Source of the DNA: Symbiodinium microadriaticum | Taxonomy: Eukaryota > Sar > Dinophyceae > Suessiales > Symbiodiniaceae | NCBI GenBank assembly: GCA_001939145.1 | Contig: LSRX01000538.1 | Coordinates: 65,427 to 129,426, forward strand | DNA: 64,000 nt | Direction: 5' to 3' | In this document: in pieces, positions 20,985 through 32,330 of the stretch | Numbering within the stretch: position 1 is the stretch's first letter | Layout: every line of letters starts with the position of its first letter | Program-made: the position numbers and the translations under genes | The notes under the pieces: generated by a model | The model's input: the letters and a program-made list of their open reading frames with translations, nothing else | Told to the model about the DNA's origin: nothing | The model's database searches: none

Positions 20985-21639
20985 CAATCCAAAGCATATG
21001 ATGCCAAGACTCCTGCCTTCTTTGCCTCTTCGCGCCGGATCTCGGCTTTGTGCTGTGCCTGAATTGCTGCCTCAACGCGATTGCTCGGCTTTTCCAGCTC
21101 TAGGTCTCTAGGTCTTCTCCGTCAGGTCATTCCAGTCATGCATCTCTTTCGTTGGGCCACCTTCTCGATGGCGGCAGCGCTTTGCAGAGCCTTTTCACTA
21201 GCTTCCTTGGCGGCCTTCGCGCCTTAATCATCGCGCGGACACAGTGCCATCATTCATCTGCTTGGAGGTTCCGTCCAGGTCGAGCGGCTAAAGCCAAGGA
21301 CAGATTGAGTTTGTGCAGCAATTTCCTCGTGACATCGTTTGTAGGCAGCATGCACAGCGGTTTTGTTCTGGCTAAGAGGAGAAAGGGTGACAACACCAAA
21401 TTTGCTATCTGTGCCCAGCAAAAGACAAGCGCACAAGCGTCCTTAAGCTGCTGTTGCTGCTCGTGCACGACCTTGCAGGCTGAAAGCATTCTTCCTGTCG
21501 GCTGGTTAGAGCTAGAGCACCTACGAATCTCAGGAGCCCGCGCTTCCAGGATATTCATCCCCGGGGAATGACTGCAGGACATCCTCCCGGCTTTGCATCT
21601 GACAGACTTAGAGGACCGTGACGTTTGCCGGGTGTTCAA
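20985..21639 (-). CDS. Multi-exon coiled-coil protein, unknown function
   Basis: Several minus-strand segments in different frames read as charged, helical protein and are probably exons of one gene: near 21390-21590 (KVVHEQQQQLKDACAL), 21300-21370 (AYKRCHEEIAAQTQSVLGF), 21140-21225 (AKAAKEASEKALQSAAAIEK) and 20985-21100 (NRVEAAIQAQHKAEIRREEA). Ala, Glu, Lys and Gln dominate with heptad-like spacing, so a coiled coil is likely. Exon borders were not fixed. The long plus-strand frame at 21152-21571 is probably a shadow. Confidence 0.4.
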
Positions 21640-22063
21640 CCGATTTGCGAAGTCTGGACGACCGTGGTCTTTCTATCCTGTACTGTACCTGCCTGGCTCT
21701 GCTTTGCAAGCAGCTGCTGGGTTTCCAAACTCCTGTCACAAGGCGCAAAACCGCGGGCTACTCGACTCAAGCTAGGATACTTTATGATAATAATAGTGCT
21801 GCTGTGCATGTGCCGCACTATTGCTGACCTGGTATCTATTGCTGACCTGGTATCTGTCGTGCTTGCTGCTTCACGAAGTGGCGCTGCTTCCCTAGCGTGC
21901 GCGTCTGCGTGTGCCGCCATCATTTAGATCTGCAGTGTTGCTCGTGTCGTCTCCCAATACAAGCCAGTTTAACTTGCTTGTGCAGCTAGCTTAGATTTCT
22001 TGGTATCATGATAACTTCCGTCGCTGAGCCAAGGTTGCTCGCATCCTGAATCATCAGCCCTGA

Positions 22064-23390
22064 CTACAGTTTATCTTGGTATTCCTGCCGTCCTAGTTGG
22101 AGGGCCATCGCCTCAAGCTCGGCTGCTGTGAGAAATGTCAGAACGTAGACAAGGCTGCTTAGGCAGCCGAAAAAATGTCTGACCAAGCTCTTGAATATAT
22201 GATGCAGGATAGCAGCACCAGATTTTGTGACCCATGGCTCAACACCAGACGCGTGCAGGGGTGGTTTTGGTATGTAGGCGGGCAGGTAAGTCTCTTTGTG
22301 CGTGTGTGTACTTACATATCTTTGCCTGCGTGTCTGTGCCTGCCTTTGTATGTGAGATACCGGGATCGGGGGGAAACCGGCAAACAACGTCAGCCGTTAG
22401 CTGTCAGCTGTGGTGATGAGCTTTGGCAGTTGTATCCCGACAGTCTTTTGCAGCAGCGTGATCTTGGCCTCAAGTGCGACTGTCAGATGCGGATCTGGGT
22501 TCCAGCCACCTGCAGAGCTGAGCCGCCAGCGCGATCGGCTTCTGATGTCTTCAGATCCTGTGCCGGGAATGCCGTCTGCATCAACGTGCAGTGTGACAGG
22601 ATACGAGAACGGGCCTTCTGGATTTGGTCCAGTTCTGCTGCCGATGCCACTTCCTTTCAATAAGATGAAAGGACTCGCGCGAAATCGACGGCCAGCCCGC
22701 GGCTGCGTGACATGCTTTTTGAAGGGCTTCGATGAACTGGGGCATCTCTCTCTTGCAAAACACACTCAGAATCTTGCATCACTGCTCAGAGGAGTCAGCG
22801 GCGTGGGCGAGACGAGAGCAGGTCCCTCTTCGCTTGCTTCACTCCTGTGGCAACGTTGACACCGCGCATATGCAAATTGCATTGCCCTCCAACGGCACCT
22901 CCGCAGAGCCCGCTTCTGCAGACCATGCCCTGCACTTGCTGTGCAAAGGGCCTGACCAAGACGGGTCTCGATTTCTCTTCCGTGACTGTCGTTTGACTAG
23001 TCTTCATTAAGGCACCAACGAGGAAACACCAGAGCCCCAGCCGCGCCATGGCCAATGGCCGCTTCGTTTGATGCTGAAATGGCCAAGCAGATCGCTAGAA
23101 GCCGCTTCAAGGAGAACTCTAGGCCCCGGTAAGAGCTCGTAAGGAGCTCCACTCCGGGTCTCCTGCCTTGGAATCGACAGGACAGCTATCTCAACCACTA
23201 TCTGTGTAGGTAGACCGAGCCATATGTGAAACCAGTGACCAGTCCTGTCCGGCATCAACCATCTTCGGCTTTGCTCATCTGTCGTCGCATCGACGAGCGC
23301 GGCTCGTATCACTGGTCTGCTACTCTGTACGGCATCGTGGCGTGGGCATCGATGGGAAGTACGTGGTATTGATGGGATAAGGCCTTGCAT
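22064..23390 (-). CDS. Multi-exon gene, possible extracellular/membrane protein
   Basis: Minus-strand pieces in several frames are protein-like. 23100-23390: DATTDEQSRRWLMPDRTG followed by HWFHIWLGLPTQIVVEIAVL, faintly like the core of F5/8 type C (discoidin) domains. 22581-22763: REMPQFIEALQKACHAAAGW. 22400-22640: VTLHVDADGIPGTG, then LTVALEAKITLLQKTVGIQL. 22064-22240: a hydrophobic segment (GCLSSLVYVLTFLTAAELEA) and a short charged tail ending at a stop at 22064. An ATG at 23049 with a hydrophobic start (MARLGLWCFLVGALM) could be an alternative N-terminus with a signal peptide. Introns were not resolved and the domain idea is weak. Confidence 0.35.
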
Positions 23391-23411
23391 CAGAGCTTCC
23401 AGCGCACTTTC

Positions 23412-24211
23412 TCACTGCATCTGCATCTGCTGTCTCCGGGGTTCAGAGGTGCCCACACAAGAGCTGTGGCTTCCCTCGTGAATAAACTGCTCAGTCATCA
23501 AACATGTCCAGGCATCTGACTTGCAACTCTGGCAAGAAGACCTGGTCGCCTTAGGCGGCATTACTTCAAACAACAAATCGTCAATGCAGCTCCGAATTGA
23601 CCTCGAAGAGGAAGATGCCGGGTGCAGTGCAACTCTCAAGATACGAATTCGCACAGACCCATTGCACACCGCACGAACGTGCGTAGCTGGAAGATGCAGT
23701 TGAAAAGAAACTATATGTATATATAAGCGACATCGGCGCACATGAGGTTCATGTGCAGCACGAGGTCGTGAAGCATGCAAGCTCTGCCAAATCCAAAGGA
23801 TATGCGAGGTCTCACATTGCCACGCCAACGGTCTGCAAAGCATGAGCTGTCGGCTCGTGTCAATCGCGAGACTACAACCCGGACAGCATTGCTTCTGGAA
23901 GCTCGGATGCTCTGTGACGATTCTCTGATTTCAATGATAAGCACGTTCATGCCGGGACGGTACCAATCCGCCTGCGTCGCTGGGGCCGTCCCGATCTTGG
24001 CCTTCAGGGCTTCAAGCTCCTGGGACTGAGCCTGACAGATCGGGATCTGTCTCTTCAGGTTGACAGGAATTTTCTGCGAACAAGGTCTGTGGGCGAAAAA
24101 GACATGCCGAAACACAAGCCCCTGATGTCTTTGTGTGAAAAACAGGTTGCGCTCACTCGCGCTTTCGCTGCAAAAAGCGGCCGGTCTCACGCTTTTTCCT
24201 GCCATCAGCAT
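23412..24211 (-). CDS. Probable multi-exon gene, unknown
   Basis: The upstream frame (23711-24211) contains QAQSQELEALKAKIGTAPAT and ADWYRPGMNVLIIEIRESSQ, which look like real protein. The downstream frame (23412-23843) ends with a Cys/Ser-rich C-terminus (CIDDLLFEVMPPKATRSSCQ, then SCKSDAWTCLMTEQF) and a stop at 23412. A plus-strand frame at 23521-23703 (MQLRIDLEEEDAGCSATLKI) is also protein-like, so the strand is not certain over that part. Confidence 0.3.
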
Positions 24212-24945
24212 CTGCGTAACAAGTTCTTACTCAAGGGGCCCCTGTTGAGCCCGCAGGGCGTCAGCTCATAGCTGTCAAACATATGTTGCAGCGACGAAGT
24301 GCATCTGACTACAAATCTCACGCTATGGGCCTTCTCGGGCCTGTCCAAGGGTAGTCAGCGTCAGTGCCCCAACCCTCTCCATCCTGACCTTTTCAAAGGC
24401 CCAAAAAGTGCAAGCTTCGTATATGTGTGTGCTTTGAAGTGATTTGGTAAAGGGCGGAACATAAGCAGGGATGCTTAGAGCCCTTTCGGTAGCTAGGGCA
24501 GAGCCGATCGACAGCTCTAAAACCGCCACAAAAAAAGCACTTCGGCACCGATGGTTTGGACTTGGAAGTGCTAGATCGCCATACCCTGGTTTGCATTGGA
24601 TGTGCACATGTACATTTGGCTCGAGGATTTTAAGGCAAACGATACCAGTGTGAGACTGTGGTTGAAAAATCGTACGGTAGCAAAGCTCTGGTCGAAAGTC
24701 AGGGTCTGCAATGCTAGACAGAATCGCACAGGCCGTGAGCATGACATTATTATTACTCGGCACCACATTCATGGAACCTTGCGATGCTAAAACGCAAAGA
24801 GATCAGCGAAGAAACGATTGAAGCTGAACACATTGCACGGTCCCACGGAGAAAAAGGGAATCGGAGATTCGTCGACTTGCCATGATCTATTTAGCAACCG
24901 CGGTTTTCGGTTCAATTTCAATACTTCAAGTGACGGCTTCGGGAC

Positions 24946-25212
24946 TTGATCTACATGTATTGGTCCAACTTGGCCCTGTCTATCGCTGAAACAGCAACTG
25001 GAACACATCATGATGACGATTTACTTGTGCAGCTGTTCATGACGAAGAGCCCAGGACCATTGCAGCACCACCTGAGGCTGAATGTTGACACATTGACTGC
25101 TGCCGATCAGATGTTGAGTCCTGTCACGCAGAGGTATGCATCAAGCGCACTGTTGGACTCAGATGTGCAGTTTCCTACGCACCTTTCAGCAATAGAGCAA
25201 CGTACAGGCTAA
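24946..25212 (+). CDS. Retroelement gag-like fragment
   Basis: The frame contains HHDDDLLVQLFMTKSPGPLQ followed by HHLRLNVDTLTAADQMLSPV. This order (hydrophobic helix, a P-[GE]-x-L-x-x-H-L-x-L motif, then a helical stretch) resembles gag-type proteins of dinoflagellate LTR elements. A Lys/Asp-rich stretch follows (25209-25300). It sits 350 bp upstream of a possible protease motif on the same strand, the order expected of gag-pol. Assignment is by motif impression only. Confidence 0.35.
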   Translation: MIYMYWSNLALSIAETATGTHHDDDLLVQLFMTKSPGPLQHHLRLNVDTLTAADQMLSPVTQRYASSALLDSDVQFPTHLSAIEQRTG

Positions 25213-25518
25213 GGACAGTGACAAAACAAAGGACAAGGACATCAAGGACAAGTGCCAAATTTCAACTGCGGCCCGCATTCACGGGAAGCAGAGTGGAGTG
25301 ATTGACGACACGGACGAGCACTGCGAGCATGAAGATTGGACAAATATTCGGTATGCCGATTAACTGAGGCTGATGACAACACGCTCCAGAGACAGCGGCG
25401 GCAAATTGTGTTGGCTTTGGTCGACCGGAAAAGACGAAGATGAAGTGCAGCCGCTTCCGCGAGCGCCTGCTGCGGTCTGTTCATAGCAGACCGCAGGGGC
25501 ATTGATGCTGACTCGCAA

Positions 25519-25686
25519 ACCTTTATTTGCAATCCGGCATTGTGGACCCGCCTTGGGTGTTGTTCGACAGTGGAGATTCTGCTATTCGTGTTCCTCCTGG
25601 GTTGGCCGGAAGTTACCCACTGGCGCTTGCACAGCACTTCGACCCATTTCTCGTAAGGCATTATGAGCATACTCGGCAAGGTCTCT
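25519..25686 (+). CDS. Possible retroviral-type aspartic protease fragment
   Basis: The frame reads VDPPWVLFDSGDSAIRVPPG and continues through LALAQHFDPFLVRHYEHTRQ to a TAG at 25684. The hydrophobic-hydrophobic-D-S-G core matches the active-site motif D-[ST]-G of retropepsins, and its place after a gag-like frame fits. The minus-strand frame at 25582-25872 is also open and protein-like, so this is not certain. Confidence 0.35.
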
Positions 25687-25759
25687 AGACTCTAGATTTG
25701 CCGAAAGCATGCATGACTTGAAGCAGGATTCATGGGCAAATCCTGTACGAAGTTTTTGA

Positions 25760-26118
25760 AGGGTCGACCGACACTGTTGCATCCATCCAGAATCGTCTTC
25801 GGTCACCGTAGAAGCAGAACAAGATGGAATTGCTGTGGCCCTGCCATACGAGTATAACTCATTGACCAACATGGACTATTGGCTGCAAGTTCCCAGCTGG
25901 GATAGCACATTTGGTGATTTGTTACGTGCAGGTGGGTGCACGTATGTTGTGTTCAATGTGAAGACTTTCAGAGCATTGGCAGAGAGATGGAGGACCGATG
26001 GTACAGCCTGATTGATGCTGGATTCGTTGCATCCGACCAAAACCTCGTAGATCTGGTGGTTCGAATTGATGAGGCTTCGCGGATATTGCAGACCAGTGAC
26101 CAACAGTTCAGTTGCTGA
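25760..26118 (+). CDS. Plus-strand coding segments downstream of the protease-like frame, unknown
   Basis: Frame one (25760-26011) contains VTVEAEQDGIAVALPYEYNS and TNMDYWLQVPSWDSTFGDLL, frame two (25936-26118) contains IGREMEDRWYSLIDAGFVAS and NLVDLVVRIDEASRILQTSD. Both are clearly protein-like; the switch lies near 25925-25970 and could be a GT-AG intron of only 38 bp or a frameshift. No family recognised. It could be host sequence or further pol sequence of a retroelement. Confidence 0.4.
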
Positions 26119-26420
26119 TGGTTTCCTGCTGAACAAGCTGGAAACAGCAGAAGTATGAAGTGACGCATCTTCCATCCAAAAATATCCAAATCTCGCTGTC
26201 ACCGTTGCACGACGGCAGGGCAGCAAAACCCAGGCATGCTGCTGCAAAGAAGGTGACCGGTAGGCAACGTGTCAGTTAAGCTGACCATTGCTTCCAAGGC
26301 AAAGAGAGGGGTTGAGAGTGGAAGCCGGGAGGCCGACAGATGTTGGTAGGATGAGCATGCAAAGAAAGGCGTGCCCAACTGCATGCAAGACATGCAGACG
26401 CAGCCACCCCGTAGCCTGCA

Positions 26421-26640
26421 ATCGCTCTTCTAGATCTCGGATCACCTCGGACGCTGTCGGAACAGCAAAGCATGGACCGGCTCAATGCTGCGGAAGGCCT
26501 TCCGGAGCACCTGCGATTCAGCCTTGTCGCCGCAGCCATACAATCCACAAACGCTGAAGTCACCTTAACTGATACCGTTCATGCTCGCTGGGATTGCAGA
26601 CTCTTCCAGACTAACAGAGTTGGCATTTGCAGCTGCAATT
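26421..26640 (+). CDS. Probable exon, unknown protein
   Basis: The frame LDLGSPRTLSEQQSMDRLNA continues through AEGLPEHLRFSLVAAAIQST to NAEVTLTDTVHARWD. Composition is that of a soluble helical protein. It may belong with the coding segments ending at 26118. No family recognised and borders not determined. Confidence 0.35.
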
Positions 26641-26854
26641 CGAAGCTAAGTTACTGCACGCACTGCCGCGTTCCTGGCGGGATTGCGATCTGTAGACTTT
26701 AGCCAATCGCAAGCACCGGGGGGCAGAGTGCTGCTGAGATCTGGACGGAACTAAACCGCCCGCTTCGCCGAGTTAAATCAGCCTGTCTCTGTCTGAAATC
26801 TGTCAAGCCGGTGTCACTTGAAAGGAAGCAAAGTAAGAGCGCCCGATGATGGCT

Positions 26855-28365
26855 TCAGCCTTGCTGCATATTGCTGCAAACAGTGCCTCCTGGACTCCTG
26901 AAGCCGTAGTCTGCAACCTGAACACATGACATGTCCCAAGATGTCCGAAAGACTTGCGAGACGAGGTGCGAAGCCACGCGCTCCCAGTCGGAGATGTCCA
27001 AGGAGTCCAGGCTTCCGTCGGAGAAACTGCTGGGGCTGGGGCTCAGACTTCCTGGGCGCTTGGGAGGATTTCTGCCGCACGAGCTGAGGCTGAGGCAAGC
27101 CGAAGAGCTGGAGCCGGACCGGGGAACAGCTTGAGGAAGTCCTCGGAGAGAGTGAAGGAGTGGGTAATTACTCAGACATCTGCGCATATCCGCTCTCTCG
27201 TCCTTCTCCTGGCAGGTGCGGCGTACTGATCAGGAATTCCTGAGTGGGGAACTGCAGGTACAGACGCAGTAAATCGCAGTACTTTCCTCGGACTCCTGCG
27301 ATCACTGCGAGCCACCCAAGAAACAAGAAACCCAAAGTGTTTGAGGTTTGTGCAGGTCTCGTCATGTGCCAACACCGCCTGTCCCGCATGGCGCGCTTGG
27401 AGTCCGCGTGGCCACGATTTCTGGGGTGCCAAAGCCAATTTCGGCACCTTCACGGGTCGGAGCGGACCAGCACCAGTTCGAGGAGTCAGCAACGGGTGAT
27501 TCTCAGGAGGCGCCGGGAGAGGTGGAACTTCCACATTGGAGCCAGGCCAACACCGCATGCCGAGTCCAGATTGCGCGTCCCCCCGTGCAGATCCTTGTCT
27601 TCCATCTGACTTCGAGCTCTTGGCATGGGCTCTGTCCAATGCCAATCTAGGTACACAAGCGCTGCGTCTTACCCGCTCGGTTTGACAGCCCGTGTCCGTG
27701 TGGTGATCTTCTGCACTTGGTACGGAGTTCTCCTCCAGTCCCTGGGCAAGGCCCCACAGCACCGTCTTCGAGTCACCCTGCAAGGCCTTCCAACATGGAG
27801 ATTCCACGAAGTCTTCTCGGCTAAGCCGTTGCATGCTGCACATCTTCGCCACTGCCGGGCATAACTCTTCGGATGCAGGAACTTCGACACAGTCAGCAAA
27901 ATCAGCGACGACATGGAAACGGCCTTGCACTGCAGCCTTCTCTTCCCTGCACGGTGCAGGCACGCAAGCCATTGCGGAAAAGGCCTTTGTCACAGACAAT
28001 CTTTCCTTTCGTTCGGTATGGGCAGAGCCGCCCTTTCCAAATGGTTGCACGTCGCTCGTGAAACCTGTGATCGCTAAATCGCGGCCTGTCTCGGGGTGTC
28101 CCGGCGTCACCGAAGCTCTTGGACATTCCAAGCTGTCGGATACCCACCCCCTCATTTCATCGCTCTCGACACTCCCGACTCGGTCACTTCTGGAGATTTG
28201 GGACGTCCCCAAGTCTGAGCCTGCAGTGACCGAAACGCATCCATCCAGCGACGCCGATTCAGCGAAAGCAGCTGCGGTTGGGGCTCCATGCGAAGCTTCC
28301 TTCAAATTGTCCTGCCCTTCCTCTTCCCACTGGGTCTGTGTCGCGGCCTCAAACTTCAAGGCATT
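26855..28365 (-). CDS. Long host-like ORF (395 codons) plus downstream frame, unknown function
   Basis: The main frame (27172-28365) has no ATG at its start; it is open from a TGA at about 28367, next to an AG that could be a splice acceptor, so it is probably an internal exon. The protein is hydrophilic and likely disordered, rich in Ser, Glu, Pro and Arg (SDRVGSVESDEMRGWVSDSL; DEETC-like and QTE/QTQ pieces), with no known domain. After its stop a second frame (26855-27187) reads SLSPSPSSFSDGSLDSLDIS and DWERVASHLVSQVFRTSWDM, suggesting another exon. The plus-strand frame at 27833-28402 is considered a shadow. Confidence 0.45.
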
Positions 28366-28868
28366 GCCTCAGAATCGCAGAAAAGCACAGCACTGCATGT
28401 GAGAGCCATTGCTTGAGGCCACCGCGCTGCACTGGACGCAGAAGGCTCTGCTCTGCAGCGAGCCAGTTCTGTTGCTCGGACCTTGGGACGGGCTGACGAG
28501 CTCAATGCAAGACAAGCCCTGGCTATGATAAATGCACTCTGTAACCAACGTGCTTGCTCCCTCATCACTCTGCATCCTGTTTATCTTTCGCAGATTTTCG
28601 CAGTAAAAGGCAAGCTTGTGTTCGCCCTCGCCGGTATGTCGAGGCACTGTCAAGTCCGAACAGGGCCGCAATTGCGAAATGTCGCCTGCTCATGAGGAAG
28701 ACGTAACCACGGCAAAGCGACTCTATACGAGCCTTGTGAGAGGACAGTTGTGTCATCCGAAGGAATGAGCTGTTCTGGGGCTTTGAGGACATCGTGAAAG
28801 CTCAGCACAGGTTTGCACAAACATCTTTCCATACTTACGTTTATTGCAGCACACAACTTGAAGTCCCG

Positions 28869-28891
28869 TGTGTGTGTGTGTGTGTGTGTGT
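28869..28891. repeat. (GT)n microsatellite
   Basis: A pure GT run of about 11 units. Confidence 0.95.
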
Positions 28892-28899
28892 AAATGGGC

Positions 28900-29600
28900 A
28901 TCTGCTGTTCCCCGAGGAAAAACTGACACCTCCATCAACCTAGAGAGCATCAAGATGCAGGACATGACGGTCGTACTTGTCGCCATGTTCTCTCATAATC
29001 TCATAATTTTTGTCCACTATCACTATCGCATCAATCAATACAAACCTAGATGTTCCCGGTACATGGCGCCATGGTGAAGGAAAACTACGGTGCTTCAGGC
29101 TTTAGGTGGTTTTTCTGAGCCTCTTTTGGCTTTGCTTTACAAGGCTCCGCTGGTTTCTGGCTGGCTTTCCAGAAGAAAGACCGCTATCACAACAACCAGA
29201 TGTCCAACAGATAGCAGCTGATGCTCGACAAAGTGATTGACTGCCAGCTGTAAGCATCACACAGACAGGACACGACTGACTATTTGTACATGCCGGGGCC
29301 CCGGCCGAAAGTGCAACACTGCAGTCAAAAAAGCTGAATACATGCTAGCATGAATGGCGGAACCTCCACGATTCATCTGCTTCAAAGTACGGACCTATTT
29401 GCGCTAGAGCTAGATGCTCCACATCTATAATCTATGCTCGGTTGACTTTCGAAGGGGTGTCTCTCGAAACAACTCGACGCTCCATGAATGCAAGGAATGA
29501 GCGCTGAAACAAACAACTTGCAGCGCACAACCCCCTCAATGTCAGCGTTACAAATCCCCCGCTCAGAGTGGTCTCGTTCAATGCTCGCGTTCCCCTCCGT
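28900..29600. other. Non-coding stretch, nothing recognised
   Basis: No long frames, repeats or signals seen between the GT run and the GA tract at 29632. Confidence 0.4.
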
Positions 29601-29602
29601 TA

Positions 29603-29650
29603 CTGTGCATGCACAGCATCTGTTACACTCTCCCTCTCTCTCTCTCTCTC
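29603..29650. repeat. 14-bp perfect palindrome beside a (CT)n tract
   Basis: CTGTGCATGCACAG (29603-29616) is a perfect palindrome, followed by (CT)n at 29632-29650 and then TTTTTCTTTGTCTGGGG. The microsatellite followed by a TTTGC-like and GGGG sequence recalls the hairpin module at 5783-5875 but without its second hairpin. On the minus strand the tract lies in an open frame (29600-30070), read as a Glu/Arg run. Confidence 0.7.
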
Positions 29651-30190
29651 TTTTTCTTTGTCTGGGGAGTGTAAAGCCCTTCTCTTCCATGGGATCTCTT
29701 TTCCCGCAAGTTTGCAAGAAAGAGGGCGGACGCTGTCCGACAGGGTCTGGCAATGTGAAGGCCAGGAGGCTCTTGGATTTGGTGACAAGTAGTTGAACGA
29801 GGGGCTGCAATGGGTCAAGACTTGCACATCCTGCACCGAGCAGACCAGCAACATGCCACCTTGCTTAGCTGCTGACATCCATGGATGTTCTTGCCAGATA
29901 AGAAACGCCCGGCGACGAGTCTCCTCGACGGCGCGCACGAGAAGGCCTTGTCCGGCGCCTCCGCACGATGAACATGCTTGAGCCCTGGGCGGCCCTGGCA
30001 CTTCACCGCTGTACTTCGAAATTCGACTTGTCTCTTTGAAAGATCTCCAACAAGAACGACGGCCTTCCATGAGCTTTGCAACGAAGCGGGGCGACAGCCT
30101 CCCATGCTCTCAGTGTATGCCAGCTGACGAGAAGCACCTTACGAGTCTGTCCTCACTTCCTCAAGTTCTGCCACTCCCGATGCCATGCCT

Positions 30191-30760
30191 TCAGCAAACA
30201 CTCTCACGCACACAACGCGACAGCGAAGTTGATGAGGGAAAGATATCATGAAGCATTCCTGCATTCCTGATAGGCAGCCGTTTCCCACCGCGGCCGAAGA
30301 TCGTCGTCAAGCTAAACTGGGCACTGCTCCAGCCGAAAGCATCGGGATACTGGGCATTGGTTGCTGTTGGCGACAATGACTGGTATGCAGCAATGCCTGT
30401 TTTGATCTGTTTTGCCACTTGAACGATCTTGCATTCGATGCTGAGCAAGAGGCTTGTTGGAGTCGGCCCCAAGGCTGTTGGGGCATTGGCCACTTTAGTT
30501 GCGAGAAAAAGACCCCTTAGCATCACCGTGGAACCGGACAGATCGTACGCCGCGAGCTCCACCCTGTCTATACAGTCTCGAAGTCACGTGTCACTGGAAT
30601 GGAGCCTTACCAAATTTCTGCCCTGTGTGAATCTGCTTGAAAGGCTCCTGTGGCTGCATCTCGAGAGACTTGTGCAACAGCTCGTACAGGGAGCAAGCAC
30701 GCCCCTGGCCAGTTGTCTCCAAGTATAAACTTGGCCCTGAATGCACGGGTTTTTCCACTG
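30191..30760 (-). CDS. Probable gene with two exons, unknown function
   Basis: Upstream segment (about 30611-30745): SLYELLHKSLEMQPQEPFKQ then IHTGQKF, ending at a GT donor (GTAAGGC at 30610). Downstream segment (30191-30567): VELAAYDLSGSTVMLRGLFL, then SIECKIVQVAKQIKTGIAAY and FGWSSAQFSLTTIFGRGGKR. Joining at 30611/30567 keeps the frame but implies an intron of only 43 bp, so a frameshift is an alternative. A further upstream frame at 30828-31019 (KRLAVMQADVHSTVARVVWK) may be part of it. No family recognised. Confidence 0.4.
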
Positions 30761-31099
30761 CTCGCGGCGCACGCCTCTTAATCTAGCCTGCTGTCCGCGA
30801 GGAAGAGGCATGCCAAGGTCGAACAGTTTACGAACACTTCCAGACAACCCTTGCAACTGTACTGTGCACGTCAGCTTGCATTACTGCAAGCCGCTTTGCC
30901 TGTACACCATGTGCGGCGTGCAATGCGTACTGCGGACACTTTCGCAACAGGTGCCAACTTTTGGCACGCTGCAGAGACGGAGGTACTGTAAAGACCTGGT
31001 CAATCAAGCTACGAGGCATGCAAAGTTCAAGAGTTTTCTCGTGTTTTTCAAAGGTTTTGCGCAGTTTCTGCTAGGCATTTCAGCAGCCACCGCCTGTAC

Positions 31100-32160
31100 A
31101 TGTAGTGAGGATACCCCGAGATCTTGCTTTGGTCTTGAGGGATATGAGGGATCTGCTGGCGAAAGCTCACAGCTACTCAGGAATTGAGAGTGCAGGTTGG
31201 ACCATGTTGCGCTTGAAGCTGCAGGGCGTTGCGGGAGTCTACAGTGCCAAGTCCTTCAGACTTGGGGAGCAGACGAGTGGAAGCACTGACGGTTCACCTT
31301 GTTCGGAGCTTAATGACTTTCCTATGGGCTGTTTACGGGGCTTAAAGCTCGATGTGTGCCGGGATTTCTGCATCGCTCATCTTTGAGCAAAGCAACGGGG
31401 AATAACGGGGACTAGTCGGATGAGCAGAATGCATCAGAATGCCATCGTCGTTTTCCAGCTTCGATCGGCCATGGAACTTTTCTTGTTGCCCAGTGGCCAG
31501 GTTGCTGACGAGCCTTGAATCGTGGCAGCTGCATTGAAGGTGCGTAGATCAAATGGCAGTAGCTGACACGGGATGCAGTTCATACACATCCACGTCGTGC
31601 ACCTGCACCGAGCGCACAGACTCCCAGCGCTGCTTAGCATTGCATTGTATTGCACCTTGCCGAGGCCCACCTGCCCCATTTGCCACACAGGTCAGCATAC
31701 TCGGGGCAATTCTCCAGATCCACTTCTGCAGCGGAGCACAGGGGCCCAGAGAACGTCAGACCAGAGACTTTGATGGCCTGAAGGCGGTGGTGCATCTCAT
31801 CACGACATGACCTCCACCCTTCGGCTCATGAGCCTGACATCGACTAGCCGACTAGCTGTTGCAAGCGGCGGCGTCTCGAGGGCAGAAGCCGTTCAACATG
31901 ATTTGCCAGGACCAGGAGCCAGGAATGCAGAATCTGCGAACCATGACCCAGTATGGTTTGCTCTGGCCTAAGATGCGGTACTCGAGCGCCACAGACGGCG
32001 TGTGCCATATGCATCTGCAGATACCTTGAATGATCTTGGATGCAACCGGGACACATACCAGCGCCAAACTTTTAAAAGTCCTCCATTCACGTGGGGATGC
32101 GCAAAAACATCGAACGCTTGACGAATTGATGGAACAGGGTTTCTAGATGCTTGTCGTGCT
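31100..32160. other. Uncertain stretch with weak exon candidates
   Basis: A plus frame at 31138-31386 (MRDLLAKAHSYSGIESAGWT) and minus frames at 31434-31688 and 31852-32067 (SKPYWVMVRRFCIPGSWSWQ) have some protein character, but none has convincing splice context. Confidence 0.3.
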
Positions 32161-32330
32161 TCCAGTGTTGGGATCGGGCTTGGGGTTTCAGGGTTTCGTT
32201 CACTTGTCTCCCGGGAGTTGGGCTGAGGGTTTTGGGACCACTGCAATCAGAAAACATGCGCACAGGGAAACACTGCTGGAGGTTGGGTTGGGCTTCGCCT
32301 TCGGGTTCGTGGATTTAAGGGCTTAGAGCT
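32160..32330 (-). repeat. Weak telomere-like (GGGTTTn) sequence
   Basis: Scattered GGGTTTC, GGGTTTTGGG and GGGTT words on the plus strand, i.e. TTTAGGG-like sequence in the orientation opposite to the array at 42.9 kb. Very degenerate and may be chance. Confidence 0.35.

Noticed and set aside
32160-32330. True interstitial telomere tract before the copia element
   Set aside because: Only scattered GGGTTT words, no run of two consecutive TTTAGGG units; listed as weak repeat only.
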